Source: a virus. Taken from it: a stretch of 30,944 nucleotides of DNA. This document shows positions 1 through 7,028 of the stretch, piece after piece. Positions within the stretch are counted from its first letter, which is position 1. Every line of letters starts with the position of its first letter. The notes under the pieces are model-generated. The model was given only the letters and a program-made list of their open reading frames with translations, searched no databases and was not told the DNA's origin. Position numbers and translations under genes: made by a program. The stretch covers positions 1 through 30,944 of IMG/VR virus record IMGVR_UViG_3300027796_000032; one strand, given 5' to 3'.

Positions 1-182
1 CCCGCCCTACGCTTAAACCTAATGTTACCATTTCGGCTCCAAGGAACTGGGTACAGGCTACTGGTTAGGTATTACCTGGTGGGATTCTCCCACTGTATAT
101 TATCAGCTTACAAATGAAAACAGAATTCCTTCCGCCTTCAAGTGGAAACGTCACGCTTTGCGTGCCGCTTCGCAGCTCGCAC
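1..182 (-). ncRNA. Probable 5' part of a structured RNA or group II intron
   Basis: No convincing ORF is seen on either strand. Read on the minus strand, the segment begins at base 182 with GTGCG, the usual 5' end of group II introns, and continues leftward out of the window. It contains hairpin-forming stretches, such as a GTGGGA/TCCCAC stem with a GAA loop (about 81-95) and GC-rich pairing in the first 25 nt. A consensus-like promoter ends 9 nt before the GTGCG. Either a group II intron inserted just behind a promoter, or an independent structured RNA starting at its own promoter, would fit. Too little is present to see a domain V, intron-encoded protein or EBS sites, so the class is unsettled. 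Confidence 0.4.
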
Positions 183-190
183 TATGTTTG

Positions 191-219
191 ATTATAACAC
201 AATATCCAACATATTGCAA
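191..219 (-). promoter_or_regulatory. Sigma-A type promoter reading toward the left window edge
   Basis: On the minus strand TTGCAA (214-219) is followed after 17 nt by a perfect TATAAT (191-196). The expected start is near base 184, almost exactly where the structured GTGCG segment begins. It would drive whatever lies left of the DUF6017 gene. Confidence 0.6.
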
Positions 220-250
220 TAATTTTCTCAAATTTTAGTGCTTATCCCTA

Positions 251-1150
251 TTATGTGCCGTAAAGGTCATGATTGACCTGTGCGGCGTAATAATTATCCA
301 TGGTTGACGGCGCATTGAACAGAGTGGCAAGTAAATATTTTTTAATATTGCGGATATAACCTGTATTGCTTTTCATAGCGTCAAAAATATACTCAATATG
401 CGTACTGTTGATCTTGAGCAGCCTTGACCGCACAACGTCGGCAGGATAGTCGTCTCCGGCGATACGGACGGTTTTTCTGGCGGTACAGACCGTATCAAGC
501 ATCAGTTCCGCAATTTCATCCAGACGTTCTTTGCTTTCACGCTCACACAAGACCTCATAGCCGATATTCTCTAAAATGACAGACCTGTAGTGTTCTCTCA
601 TCACAATCCCATCCGATCCTTCCCTCTCCGCAGGATTGGATGGGATAGGATTTGATAGATTAGTACTTGATAGATTAGTATTTAATTTATTATATATTTT
701 ATTATTATATATATTTAATTGCGTTGGATTCTCCAACATAGGCTTCTCCAATATTGGTTTTTCCAACATAGGTTTTTCCAACATAGGTTCCGCCTGCATA
801 GGCTTTTCCTGTATAGGCTGTTTCTCTGTCGCTTCATCCGGCTCGGGTGTATTATGCACAGGCTTTTCATAAATCACATATTCTGTATCCGTCAGCTGGC
901 CCTTTGCGTTCCTGATTCTACTCCTAACAACATACCCTTCCGCCTCCAGCTCCTGCAGCGCCTTCCGGATAGCGTCCACGCCTTCAAGGCTAATACACGC
1001 CAGCCCGTTCATTGTATAATTCCAGTTCTCCGGCAGGGAAAGCATAAGGGACATCAGCCCCTTCGCCCTAAGAGACAAACGTATATTTTTCAAGTGATGA
1101 TTCGACATCACCGTATAATCCGCCACTTTTTCTACTCTGAATACCGCCAT
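251..1150 (-). CDS. DUF6017-type HTH / replication-initiator-like protein
   Basis: The 299-residue protein has an N-terminal winged-helix part (about residues 1-100, opening MAVFRVEK, then TVMSNHHLKN and GLMSLMLSLPENW). A Pro/Glu-rich pentapeptide repeat region follows (about 110-145), then an Asn/Ser-rich linker and a C-terminal conserved part (about 200-299). I recognise this layout from DUF6017 proteins of clostridial integrative and conjugative elements, where they are annotated as replication initiator or HTH proteins. The ATG at 1150 has GGGAG 8 nt upstream and is preferred over longer in-frame starts up to 1204. The gene follows the recombinase operon in the same direction but does not belong to a usual phage set, so it probably marks DNA next to the inserted phage. 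The exact function is inferred. Confidence 0.75.
   Translation of the reverse strand: MAVFRVEKVADYTVMSNHHLKNIRLSLRAKGLMSLMLSLPENWNYTMNGLACISLEGVDAIRKALQELEAEGYVVRSRIRNAKGQLTDTEYVIYEKPVHNTPEPDEATEKQPIQEKPMQAEPMLEKPMLEKPILEKPMLENPTQLNIYNNKIYNKLNTNLSSTNLSNPIPSNPAEREGSDGIVMREHYRSVILENIGYEVLCERESKERLDEIAELMLDTVCTARKTVRIAGDDYPADVVRSRLLKINSTHIEYIFDAMKSNTGYIRNIKKYLLATLFNAPSTMDNYYAAQVNHDLYGT
730..819 (-). repeat. Six tandem 15-bp repeats inside the DUF6017 gene
   Basis: Six contiguous 15-bp units (starting at 730, 745, 760, 775, 790 and 805) with the core CCAACATAGG encode five-residue units of the type KPMLE. Because the unit is a multiple of three, gain or loss of copies would keep the frame. The repeats lie in the linker between the HTH part and the C-terminal domain. 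Confidence 0.85.
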
Positions 1151-1190
1151 GTTCACCGCTCCCATCCATATATTTTTATAAATAGAAAAT

Positions 1191-1214
1191 GGGAGATACC
1201 GCATGATATCTCCC
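1191..1214 (-). terminator. Hairpin after the recombinase operon
   Basis: GGGAGATA (1191-1198) and TATCTCCC (1207-1214) form a perfect 8-bp stem with an 8-nt loop, 21 nt past the recombinase stop. On the minus strand it is followed by ATTTTCTATTT, a weak U tract. It is a plausible terminator for the recombinases and may lie near the phage/host junction. Confidence 0.5.
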
Positions 1215-1234
1215 TGCCTATTAAATTTGCTGCT

Positions 1235-2830
1235 TTAAAACTGCCGGTCTATTCTCGTTCCGTCACGGAAAGCAAAGGTGAATGTATTTTTGTCCTTCAC
1301 AATCACCGTTTCCACAATGCCGTTAAATAAATCAATATCAAATTCAGGAATGATTTTACCCGACTTTTTCATCTGCCGGATGAAATCCTGTCGGTATACC
1401 AGCCGTGTATCCCACAGTAGCTTTTCGTCCTTCAGCCTCTGAATTTCGGTTTCAAGGCGGTTATGCTCTTTGGCAAGCGTGGCATAATCCCTATCGTATT
1501 TTTTCTGATTCATAACGCTGTGGGCGTTGGTTTCAATCAGCTTTTTTATTTTTTGTTTCATTACATCAAACTGTTCTTCCGTTTTTGCCAGTGCCGCCTC
1601 AATTTCATCAGATTTTGTACCACCTGCAAGGGACTGCTCCAACACGGAAATGAAGTTCCCCTTATTCTCCACCATGCCGTTGTAAACCTCAACGAATGCC
1701 TGTTTAACGGCTTCTTCATTGACATACGGCAAGCTACAGGATTTTTTTCCCTTCTTCCTATATTTCCCGTTGCACTGCCAGATCACCTTGCGGTACTTGC
1801 TGGTGGAATGCCAGACTTTTGGACCGTAAATGCCTCCACACTCTCCGCAGATAATTTTACCTGACAGCTCCCTACTGCCGTTGGAAACGCCCCCACTCAT
1901 CTCCCTGCGCTTGAATTCGCCCTGTGCCATCTGAAATATATCTTTTGAGATAATTGCTGGATGGGAGTTTTCTACGAAATACTGCGCTACCGTGCCGTTA
2001 TTGACCGCTTTTTTCTTGGTTAAAAAATCAACCGTATACGATTTCTGCAGGAGCGCGGCTCCAAAATATTTTTCATTTTGGAGGATACTAGTAACGGTAT
2101 TGGCATGCCAGTTTTCCGCACCGCACGGTGTTTCGATGCCCTCCCGCGTCAGCGTAGCGGCAATGCCTTTCAAGCTCTGCCCCTCCAGAAAGCACTTATA
2201 TATCCTGCGCACCGTTTCCGCTTCCTGCGGCACAATCTCCGGTGTGCCGTCCTTCCCTTTCTTATACCCCAGAAAATGCTCATAAGGTATAATCAGCTTG
2301 CCATCGGCAAACCGCTTCCGGATACCCCAAGTAACGTTTTCTGAAATATTACGGCTTTCATCCTGCGCCAATGACGATAATATAGTCAGCAGAACCTCCC
2401 CTTTACTGTCCAGCGTCCGGATATTTTCCTTCTCGAACAGCACTTCAATACCGCATTCTTTCAGCTTCCGCACAGTTTCCAACGTATCTACCGTGTTCCT
2501 AGCAAAGCGAGAAACACTTTTAACCAGTATTAAATCAATCCTGCCGCCGATTGCGTCCTCAACCATGCGGTTGAACCCTTCCCTTCCTTTGGTGGAAGTC
2601 CCTGTTCTGTCCTGATCGGCATAAACATTCACATACTCCCATTGTGGGTTATTTTGAATATGATTTGTATAATAGTCCACCTGCGCCTCATATGAATTGG
2701 CCTGTTCCTCCGTATCGGTAGAAACTCTGGCATACGCCGCGACCCGTATTTTCCTAAGTTTTGGGGCGGATGTGACCTGGGTTATGAATTGTTCTCTTGC
2801 CGGAATAAATGTGACTTTTCTTTCTGACAT
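1235..2830 (-). CDS. Large serine recombinase with coiled coil (second of pair)
   Basis: A 531-residue large serine recombinase that would cut and rejoin attachment sites through a Ser-DNA link. The catalytic domain opens with AAYARVS (Ser37) and includes KSVSRFARN. The recombinase domain follows (about 170-290), then a zinc ribbon CGECG...C...C (about 335-375), a long charged coiled coil (about 410-480) and a C-terminal beta-type tail. The ATG at 2830 is chosen because GGAGGAG lies 8 nt upstream; an in-frame ATG at 2851 lacks such a site. The gene starts 49 bp inside the preceding recombinase gene, so the two are translationally linked. In large serine integrases the coiled coil governs integration versus excision, and only this member of the pair has it. 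Confidence 0.93.
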   Translation of the reverse strand: MSERKVTFIPAREQFITQVTSAPKLRKIRVAAYARVSTDTEEQANSYEAQVDYYTNHIQNNPQWEYVNVYADQDRTGTSTKGREGFNRMVEDAIGGRIDLILVKSVSRFARNTVDTLETVRKLKECGIEVLFEKENIRTLDSKGEVLLTILSSLAQDESRNISENVTWGIRKRFADGKLIIPYEHFLGYKKGKDGTPEIVPQEAETVRRIYKCFLEGQSLKGIAATLTREGIETPCGAENWHANTVTSILQNEKYFGAALLQKSYTVDFLTKKKAVNNGTVAQYFVENSHPAIISKDIFQMAQGEFKRREMSGGVSNGSRELSGKIICGECGGIYGPKVWHSTSKYRKVIWQCNGKYRKKGKKSCSLPYVNEEAVKQAFVEVYNGMVENKGNFISVLEQSLAGGTKSDEIEAALAKTEEQFDVMKQKIKKLIETNAHSVMNQKKYDRDYATLAKEHNRLETEIQRLKDEKLLWDTRLVYRQDFIRQMKKSGKIIPEFDIDLFNGIVETVIVKDKNTFTFAFRDGTRIDRQF

Positions 2831-4104
2831 GCTTTCATCTCCTCCGTCCATTTCCGTGATTTATCCTGCCATGATTTTTCTGTCCTTTTTCCATCCTTAC
2901 AAACAAAAACCACCTTGTTCCACTCAGAAACCTCTATCCTTTGTATTTTCTGTTTGAAAACCTTCTCGTCAAATTCATTGAGTCCCAAAACTTCCGCGGT
3001 GATTTCCATCAGTGTATCCTCGGGTATCTGCTTGGTATGGCAAGCAGCCTTTCCTTTTTCCAGAAAAGTGGCACAATTCCAGAAAACGCGTCTGTGCTTG
3101 TTACTGCAGTTGCTGACCTTGCGGGTATAATTTTTGCCGCAGTTCCGACAAAGGATTATGCCGGTAAAGGGATATTTGAATTTGGGCTGAACGCTCGCGT
3201 TCTCACGAGCGCGTTTTTTCAATTCCGCCTGCACGGCGAAGAAGGTTTCCTTTAAAATAATGGGTTGGTGGTTATCCTCCACAAAATACTGATCCCGCTC
3301 GCCCCTGTTTATGACCCTTCTTTTTGTAATATGGTCTGTGCGGAAGCTTTTCTGCAATAACAAATCCCCACAGTATTTTTCATTAATTATCAGGTGTTTC
3401 AGCCCTTTTACGTTCCACAGCCCGCCTTTGGGGGACGGAATCTCCTTTTCATTCAGCATATCGCAGATACGTTTCAATCCCAATCCTGACAAATAGGAGG
3501 AAAAAATCAAACGGACGACTTCGGCTTCCTCCTGTATAATCCGAAAGCCTCCGTCATCCGTTCGCCTGTACCCGTAGAGCCGTTTCAGGCTCATGGGCAA
3601 AATCCCCTGTTCAAATTGTTTTTTCAGCCTCCATTTACAATCTTCTGAAACGTTGTAGCTCTGCTCCTGCGCGAAGGCGGACAGCACCGTCAGCATCAGC
3701 TCCCCGTTTTCTGACAGGCTGTTTATGTTCTCCTCCTCAAAAAACACCGCCACACCCAACTCTTTCAGTTCCCGTACGCAGGTGAGGGTTGTAACCGTAT
3801 TTCGGGAAAATCTTGAAATTGCCTTGGTAATAATCATGTCGACATTGCCGTTTCGGCATTCCGCAAGCATTTTCTGAAACTCCGGTCGATCCTGCTTTGT
3901 GCCGGTGGTCGGCTCGTCGGCAAACACGCCGGCAAATTCCCATAATGGGTTTTTCTGAATCAACTCGCTGTAATAACTGACCTGCGCCGACAGGGAATGC
4001 AATGCCGCGTCTTTTTCTGCCGACACCCTTGCATAGGCACATACCCTCTTCCTGCGGCAGGCTTCGGCGGCAAAGGGTTCAATTTTGGTTATTATTTTCT
4101 GCAT
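2782..4104 (-). CDS. Large serine recombinase lacking the coiled coil (first of pair)
   Basis: A 440-residue serine recombinase. The catalytic Ser28 lies in CAYARVS and further resolvase-domain residues are in KAISRFSRN. A recombinase domain (about 160-280) and a zinc ribbon CRNCG...C...C (about 325-365) follow. Compared with its neighbour it lacks about 90 residues of coiled coil: soon after the zinc ribbon it goes straight into a short segment (IQRIEVSEWNKVVFVCKDGK) that matches the other protein's extreme C-terminal part. GGGAGG precedes the ATG at good spacing. It follows an unknown small gene by 4 bp and overlaps the next recombinase. It may act with its partner as a heteromeric integrase, or be a truncated helper; which one is not shown by sequence alone. 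Confidence 0.92.
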   Translation of the reverse strand: MQKIITKIEPFAAEACRRKRVCAYARVSAEKDAALHSLSAQVSYYSELIQKNPLWEFAGVFADEPTTGTKQDRPEFQKMLAECRNGNVDMIITKAISRFSRNTVTTLTCVRELKELGVAVFFEEENINSLSENGELMLTVLSAFAQEQSYNVSEDCKWRLKKQFEQGILPMSLKRLYGYRRTDDGGFRIIQEEAEVVRLIFSSYLSGLGLKRICDMLNEKEIPSPKGGLWNVKGLKHLIINEKYCGDLLLQKSFRTDHITKRRVINRGERDQYFVEDNHQPIILKETFFAVQAELKKRARENASVQPKFKYPFTGIILCRNCGKNYTRKVSNCSNKHRRVFWNCATFLEKGKAACHTKQIPEDTLMEITAEVLGLNEFDEKVFKQKIQRIEVSEWNKVVFVCKDGKRTEKSWQDKSRKWTEEMKACQKEKSHLFRQENNS

Positions 4105-4108
4105 ACCA

Positions 4109-4381
4109 TCATTCCTCCCTCATCCGGAACAAAAACCGCAGTGCGTCACCAAATCCTGCCCGGTAATAAAAATTGATTTCTTCACCTGATTGTACGCTTA
4201 TCGCGGATTCATAGGCGTTCCACAGCTTATGCTGTTCTTCGGTAAAGCTGCCCTTTAGTTTTTCTTCCTGCTGCACGACATTTTCGGCGGCTTCAGAGAC
4301 TGCCTTGGAAGAAACGAGACCCCAGTCGTTGATGCGCCCGGTTATAAATTCCTCCATGGTTTTTTCAAATTTTTCGTTCAT
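4109..4381 (-). CDS. Small unknown protein in the recombinase operon
   Basis: A 90-residue acidic, mostly helical protein of no family I can name. It contains GRINDWGLVSSKAVSEAAEN and ends with YRAGFGDALRFLFRMREE. GGGAGG precedes two in-frame ATGs: 9 nt before the one at 4381 (chosen) and 3 nt before the one at 4387. It is the first gene of the recombinase transcription unit, directly after a terminator and 4 bp before the first recombinase. A role linked to recombination, such as a directionality factor or regulator, is only a guess from position. Confidence 0.75.
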   Translation of the reverse strand: MNEKFEKTMEEFITGRINDWGLVSSKAVSEAAENVVQQEEKLKGSFTEEQHKLWNAYESAISVQSGEEINFYYRAGFGDALRFLFRMREE

Positions 4382-4405
4382 ATTCATGAACCTCCCTTTT
4401 ATTTC

Positions 4406-4414
4406 ATCATACCA
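4406..4414 (-). promoter_or_regulatory. Extended -10 promoter candidate for the recombinase operon
   Basis: TGGTATGAT on the minus strand is an extended -10 (TG-N-TATGAT). It lies between the terminator at 4459-4483 and the small gene starting at 4381. No good -35 is visible. Position supports it more than sequence does. Confidence 0.35.
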
Positions 4415-4458
4415 TATATGCCATAAAGCCGCCTCATTATCAAGCTTTATATACGATA

Positions 4459-4483
4459 AAAGCGCCGAATTTACCGGCGCTTT
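4459..4483 (-). terminator. Intrinsic terminator after the lysis/sigma-like genes
   Basis: AAAGCGCCG and CGGCGCTTT form a perfect 9-bp stem with a 7-nt loop, followed on the minus strand by TTAT. It lies 7 bp past the stop of the SHOCT-like gene and separates the late operon from the recombinase unit. Confidence 0.75.
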
Positions 4484-4489
4484 CTTGTA

Positions 4490-4654
4490 TCATTTACACC
4501 ATAGACTCCCGACCGCCGGACGGTATGCGCGGAGCAGTTTTCTGAGCGCAACTTGATGTTCTTTCTCAGAAAGCCACCCCTGATCCAGCATAAATTTCAA
4601 AACGGCGGCGGACGCGCGATAGTGTCCCTCATCCCGCAATTGATCCTGTGTCAA
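4490..4654 (-). CDS. SHOCT-like small protein, TTG start
   Basis: A 54-residue protein opening TQDQLRDEGHY, with a central segment FMLDQGWLSEKEHQ and an ending YRPAVGSLWCK. The pattern (helix, short loop with 'G-hydrophobic-S/T-E-K/E-E', helix) is that of SHOCT domains, short oligomerisation modules. Similar proteins often stand between sigma-like zinc proteins and serine recombinases in clostridial elements. An in-frame TAG two codons upstream leaves only the TTG at 4654 as start, and GGGGAGATAGGG stands before it. The gene is easily missed because of its size and start codon. Confidence 0.7.
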   Translation of the reverse strand: MTQDQLRDEGHYRASAAVLKFMLDQGWLSEKEHQVALRKLLRAYRPAVGSLWCK

Positions 4655-4672
4655 TCCCTATCTCCCCATTTC

Positions 4673-5092
4673 TCATCTTTCTTCAGAATAATAATAATCT
4701 TTTATATAACACGCATGGCTGCAATATTTACGGTTTTTATTGCCGTAGCTATCAAATTTCTTTCCGCAGCATTTACATTTAAAATGATACACCGCCTTTT
4801 TCGCCATGTGCTCCCGGTTAGCATTCCACCACGCAAACCGGCATTCCGGGCAGCAGAACTTTTTCTGTTTTTGTTTCGGTATCTGTGCAAGCGATTTTCC
4901 GCATTGCTTACATCCGCCGATGTCCTTCTTATCCGCTTCGTCCGTATGCGTGGATGCGGATCCGCTAATGCTGTTTCGACGGCAGAAGGATTTAACTGTG
5001 TTTTCTGAAATATTGAGCGTCGCCGCAATTTTAGAATAGCTCAGCCCGCTATGACGCAAACGGACTGCTTCGCGCTTTTCTTCTGATGTCAT
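4673..5092 (-). CDS. Sigma-70-like HTH protein with two zinc ribbons
   Basis: A 139-residue protein. The N-terminal HTH (about residues 1-45, LRHSGLSYSKIAATLNIS then NTVKSFCRRN) resembles sigma region 4 or Hin-type HTHs. Two Cys4-like zinc fingers follow: CKQCG...CCPEC (about 60-85) and CKCCGKKF...YCSHACY (about 105-130). Such proteins are commonly annotated as RNA polymerase sigma-70-like and sit beside recombinases in clostridial phages and conjugative elements. It lacks sigma region 2, so it is unlikely to be a complete sigma factor. The ATG at 5092 is preferred because AGGGGG lies 8 nt upstream; GTG/ATG starts up to 5101 are possible. It follows the endolysin closely and leads into the SHOCT-like gene. 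Confidence 0.8.
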   Translation of the reverse strand: MTSEEKREAVRLRHSGLSYSKIAATLNISENTVKSFCRRNSISGSASTHTDEADKKDIGGCKQCGKSLAQIPKQKQKKFCCPECRFAWWNANREHMAKKAVYHFKCKCCGKKFDSYGNKNRKYCSHACYIKDYYYSEER

Positions 5093-5104
5093 ACTCATCA
5101 CCCC

Positions 5105-5746
5105 CTATATGTCATGTTTTTTCATATAGCTTAACGCTTTTCTTGCCAGCCAGTACAGCCGCCCGTCCGGGTTCTGCTCCATATCCTTTAAAAACCCGTC
5201 CACATCCGTAACTATCCCCCTGTTTCCGTATTCCCAGGCTATATCATTGGGATCTATCAATTCATCCGTTTTTCTGATCTGCATTTTAAAATCCTCCCAT
5301 AAATTCTGTGTCAGCATAATCGCCGGACACCACTTGCCGCTGGCGTCATTATGGGTGACAACCTGATCAGGCGAAAGGCTGGTTATTTTCATCAGATATC
5401 GTACCAGTTCAATGGCATTTTGGCGGGCAGCGGTGTAATTTCCATCACTGTTGACGCATATCTCCAGTCCGATGGCATTATTGTTCGTGATATCGCTGTG
5501 TCCTTTGTTATCCCCAACATGCCATGCCTTTGCGTCGAGCGGCAGCAGCTGAAGAATTTTAGTATCATCCACCACAAAATGCGCGCTGGCATTGGCATAT
5601 TCATTTGTGTTCCAATAGGTATAATGCGAATCAGCATCTGCACCGGCGGCGGTGTTTGCGGTTTCGTGAACAACAATATATTTTGGCGTGATTACCACGC
5701 CTTTAGAGTAATTTCTGGATATAAACCTCTGTTCAATTTGAATCAT
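5105..5746 (-). CDS. Endolysin: N-acetylmuramoyl-L-alanine amidase (Amidase_2)
   Basis: A 213-residue zinc amidase that cuts the bond between muramic acid and the stem peptide of peptidoglycan at lysis. The Amidase_2/PGRP fold covers about residues 15-155, with zinc ligands visible as His27 (IVVHETAN), His132 (VTHNDASG) and Cys140 (GKWCP). The short C-terminal part (about 165-213) is not a cell-wall-binding domain I recognise. No signal peptide is present, so export depends on the holin encoded just upstream, whose end overlaps this start by 14 bp. AGGAGG precedes the ATG. Confidence 0.95.
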   Translation of the reverse strand: MIQIEQRFISRNYSKGVVITPKYIVVHETANTAAGADADSHYTYWNTNEYANASAHFVVDDTKILQLLPLDAKAWHVGDNKGHSDITNNNAIGLEICVNSDGNYTAARQNAIELVRYLMKITSLSPDQVVTHNDASGKWCPAIMLTQNLWEDFKMQIRKTDELIDPNDIAWEYGNRGIVTDVDGFLKDMEQNPDGRLYWLARKALSYMKKHDI

Positions 5747-6149
5747 TGTTATTATCCTCCTCTGTCTGTCCTTTTAACTTTGCAAGCGCATTTTTTAAGG
5801 CTTTGGGTAAGGGAAGCCCCAGTTGGCCCCAATTTTCCAGTATCGAAAAACCCTCGTTCGCCGTGTAATAGGAAATGGCGGCAGTGCGCAGTAAGACTGT
5901 GCCGCCGAGGATCAGCTGATCCAGCTGTGCCGCTACCACTACGATAAGCAGTATCCCTATCTTTTTGACCCCGCCGATATAAAAGACGCTTGAAGTGAAT
6001 TCTTTTTTCGCCCAAGCCTTAATGAACCCGCTGACGAAATCTATCAATATGAAAATAATAAGTATGGATAACAGCTTATCCATACCGCCGAATATGTAAC
6101 TGAATAATCCGCATAAAGCGGCATAAAACCATTTCATTTTTTCTAACAT
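5733..6149 (-). CDS. Phage holin (toxin secretion/phage lysis holin family)
   Basis: A 138-residue membrane protein with hydrophobic segments at about residues 5-22, 25-45 and 60-85, and a hydrophilic, Asn/Asp-rich C-terminus. The segment LIIFILIDFVSGFIKAW matches the D(F/Y)xxGxxxAW signature of the Cph1/TcdE-like (Phage_holin_4) family. It would form membrane lesions that release the amidase encoded immediately downstream, which it overlaps. GGAGG stands before the ATG. It comes after the tail-fibre genes, the usual place for a lysis cassette. Confidence 0.93.
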   Translation of the reverse strand: MLEKMKWFYAALCGLFSYIFGGMDKLLSILIIFILIDFVSGFIKAWAKKEFTSSVFYIGGVKKIGILLIVVVAAQLDQLILGGTVLLRTAAISYYTANEGFSILENWGQLGLPLPKALKNALAKLKGQTEEDNNNDSN

Positions 6150-6162
6150 AATGAAATCCTCC

Positions 6163-7020
6163 TCATTTTTTGTAGATCTGGAGATAGCTTTCTCCTATTT
6201 CTGTGCTGTTGTAATAATGGGTGACGGATATATAATAAAGACTCCCACCTGTTAAAGCGAAAGCCTGATTGTAAAAATATGACTCCGACAACGGAGTAAA
6301 AGTTGAGTCATACAGTCGGATTTCATGGTCGCCGGAGATTTTTTTCTGCGTGATGGTATAGGTTCCGTTTGATGGAGGTGTGAATTCAAATACCCTCATT
6401 TCTTCTTTGGTTGATTTGAAATACCCTGAATATACCTTCGGCAGTTCATTGAGCGTGCCGTCGACGTTGACAAAGATTTTCTTTGCCTTTGTCAGCGTGC
6501 CGCCGATGTTGACAAACACCTCGGTGGGCTGCTGGGTAACACCGTACCGGTTGGGAAATATGCCGTACTGGAAATCTCCCGTTACCAAATCAGCTGTCGT
6601 AACATTCTCGGTGATTATCAGCTGTTCCACCCCGAACCAGCTGTCCCATGTCCGGCTGCTGCCGGGATTGGATGACGGCACTACGGCAAACTGGCTGATG
6701 TTATATCCCGGAATATCGCAGTCTATGGTATAGGCTCCACCGTCCGGCAGAGTAAAGGTTTCTATATCTGTCCAGCCGTAGCTTTGCCGGTAAACCATGA
6801 AATCCCACGCCCTGTCGTATACTGTTCCTGAGCCTGTATTGGTGATTTCCACACTGATTTTCATGTGTCGGCATCCGGGAATGGTGTTATTAAATGCCAT
6901 CGGATAAGTATAACAGCCGTTAAGCGTAATTCTGTTATCAGACCACCGGTTCCCATATTTTGCAGTATCTTTGTACCCGCAATATGGGTAATCATAAATA
7001 AAACTGACTGATCTACTCAT
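6163..7020 (-). CDS. Putative receptor-binding / tail tip protein with C-terminal beta-sandwich
   Basis: A 285-residue, beta-rich protein rich in Tyr and Thr. Its N-terminal 150 residues resemble nothing I can name. A middle segment carries two near-copies of an IFVN(I/V)(D/G)GTL motif (FVNIGGTLTKAK, FVNVDGTLNELP), which I know from phage tail adhesion proteins. The C-terminal part (about 205-285, FEFTPPSNGTYTITQKK ... IRLYDS ... GGSLYYISVT) looks like a pre-peptidase C-terminal (PPC) type beta sandwich, often carbohydrate- or surface-binding. It lies between a fibre gene and the holin, where host-range proteins are usual. GAGGT precedes the ATG. Confidence 0.65.
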   Translation of the reverse strand: MSRSVSFIYDYPYCGYKDTAKYGNRWSDNRITLNGCYTYPMAFNNTIPGCRHMKISVEITNTGSGTVYDRAWDFMVYRQSYGWTDIETFTLPDGGAYTIDCDIPGYNISQFAVVPSSNPGSSRTWDSWFGVEQLIITENVTTADLVTGDFQYGIFPNRYGVTQQPTEVFVNIGGTLTKAKKIFVNVDGTLNELPKVYSGYFKSTKEEMRVFEFTPPSNGTYTITQKKISGDHEIRLYDSTFTPLSESYFYNQAFALTGGSLYYISVTHYYNSTEIGESYLQIYKK

Positions 7021-7028
7021 AAATTACC

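Noticed and set aside
730-819. CRISPR-like array
   Set aside because: The repeats are contiguous 15-bp coding units without spacers.
719-1330. 203-codon plus-strand ORF opposite the DUF6017 gene
   Set aside because: Its sequence is the antisense of the repeat-rich coding region and runs into the recombinase end; no support of its own.
4553-5008. 151-codon plus-strand ORF
   Set aside because: It is opposite the sigma-like zinc protein gene, whose Cys motifs and ribosome site are clear.
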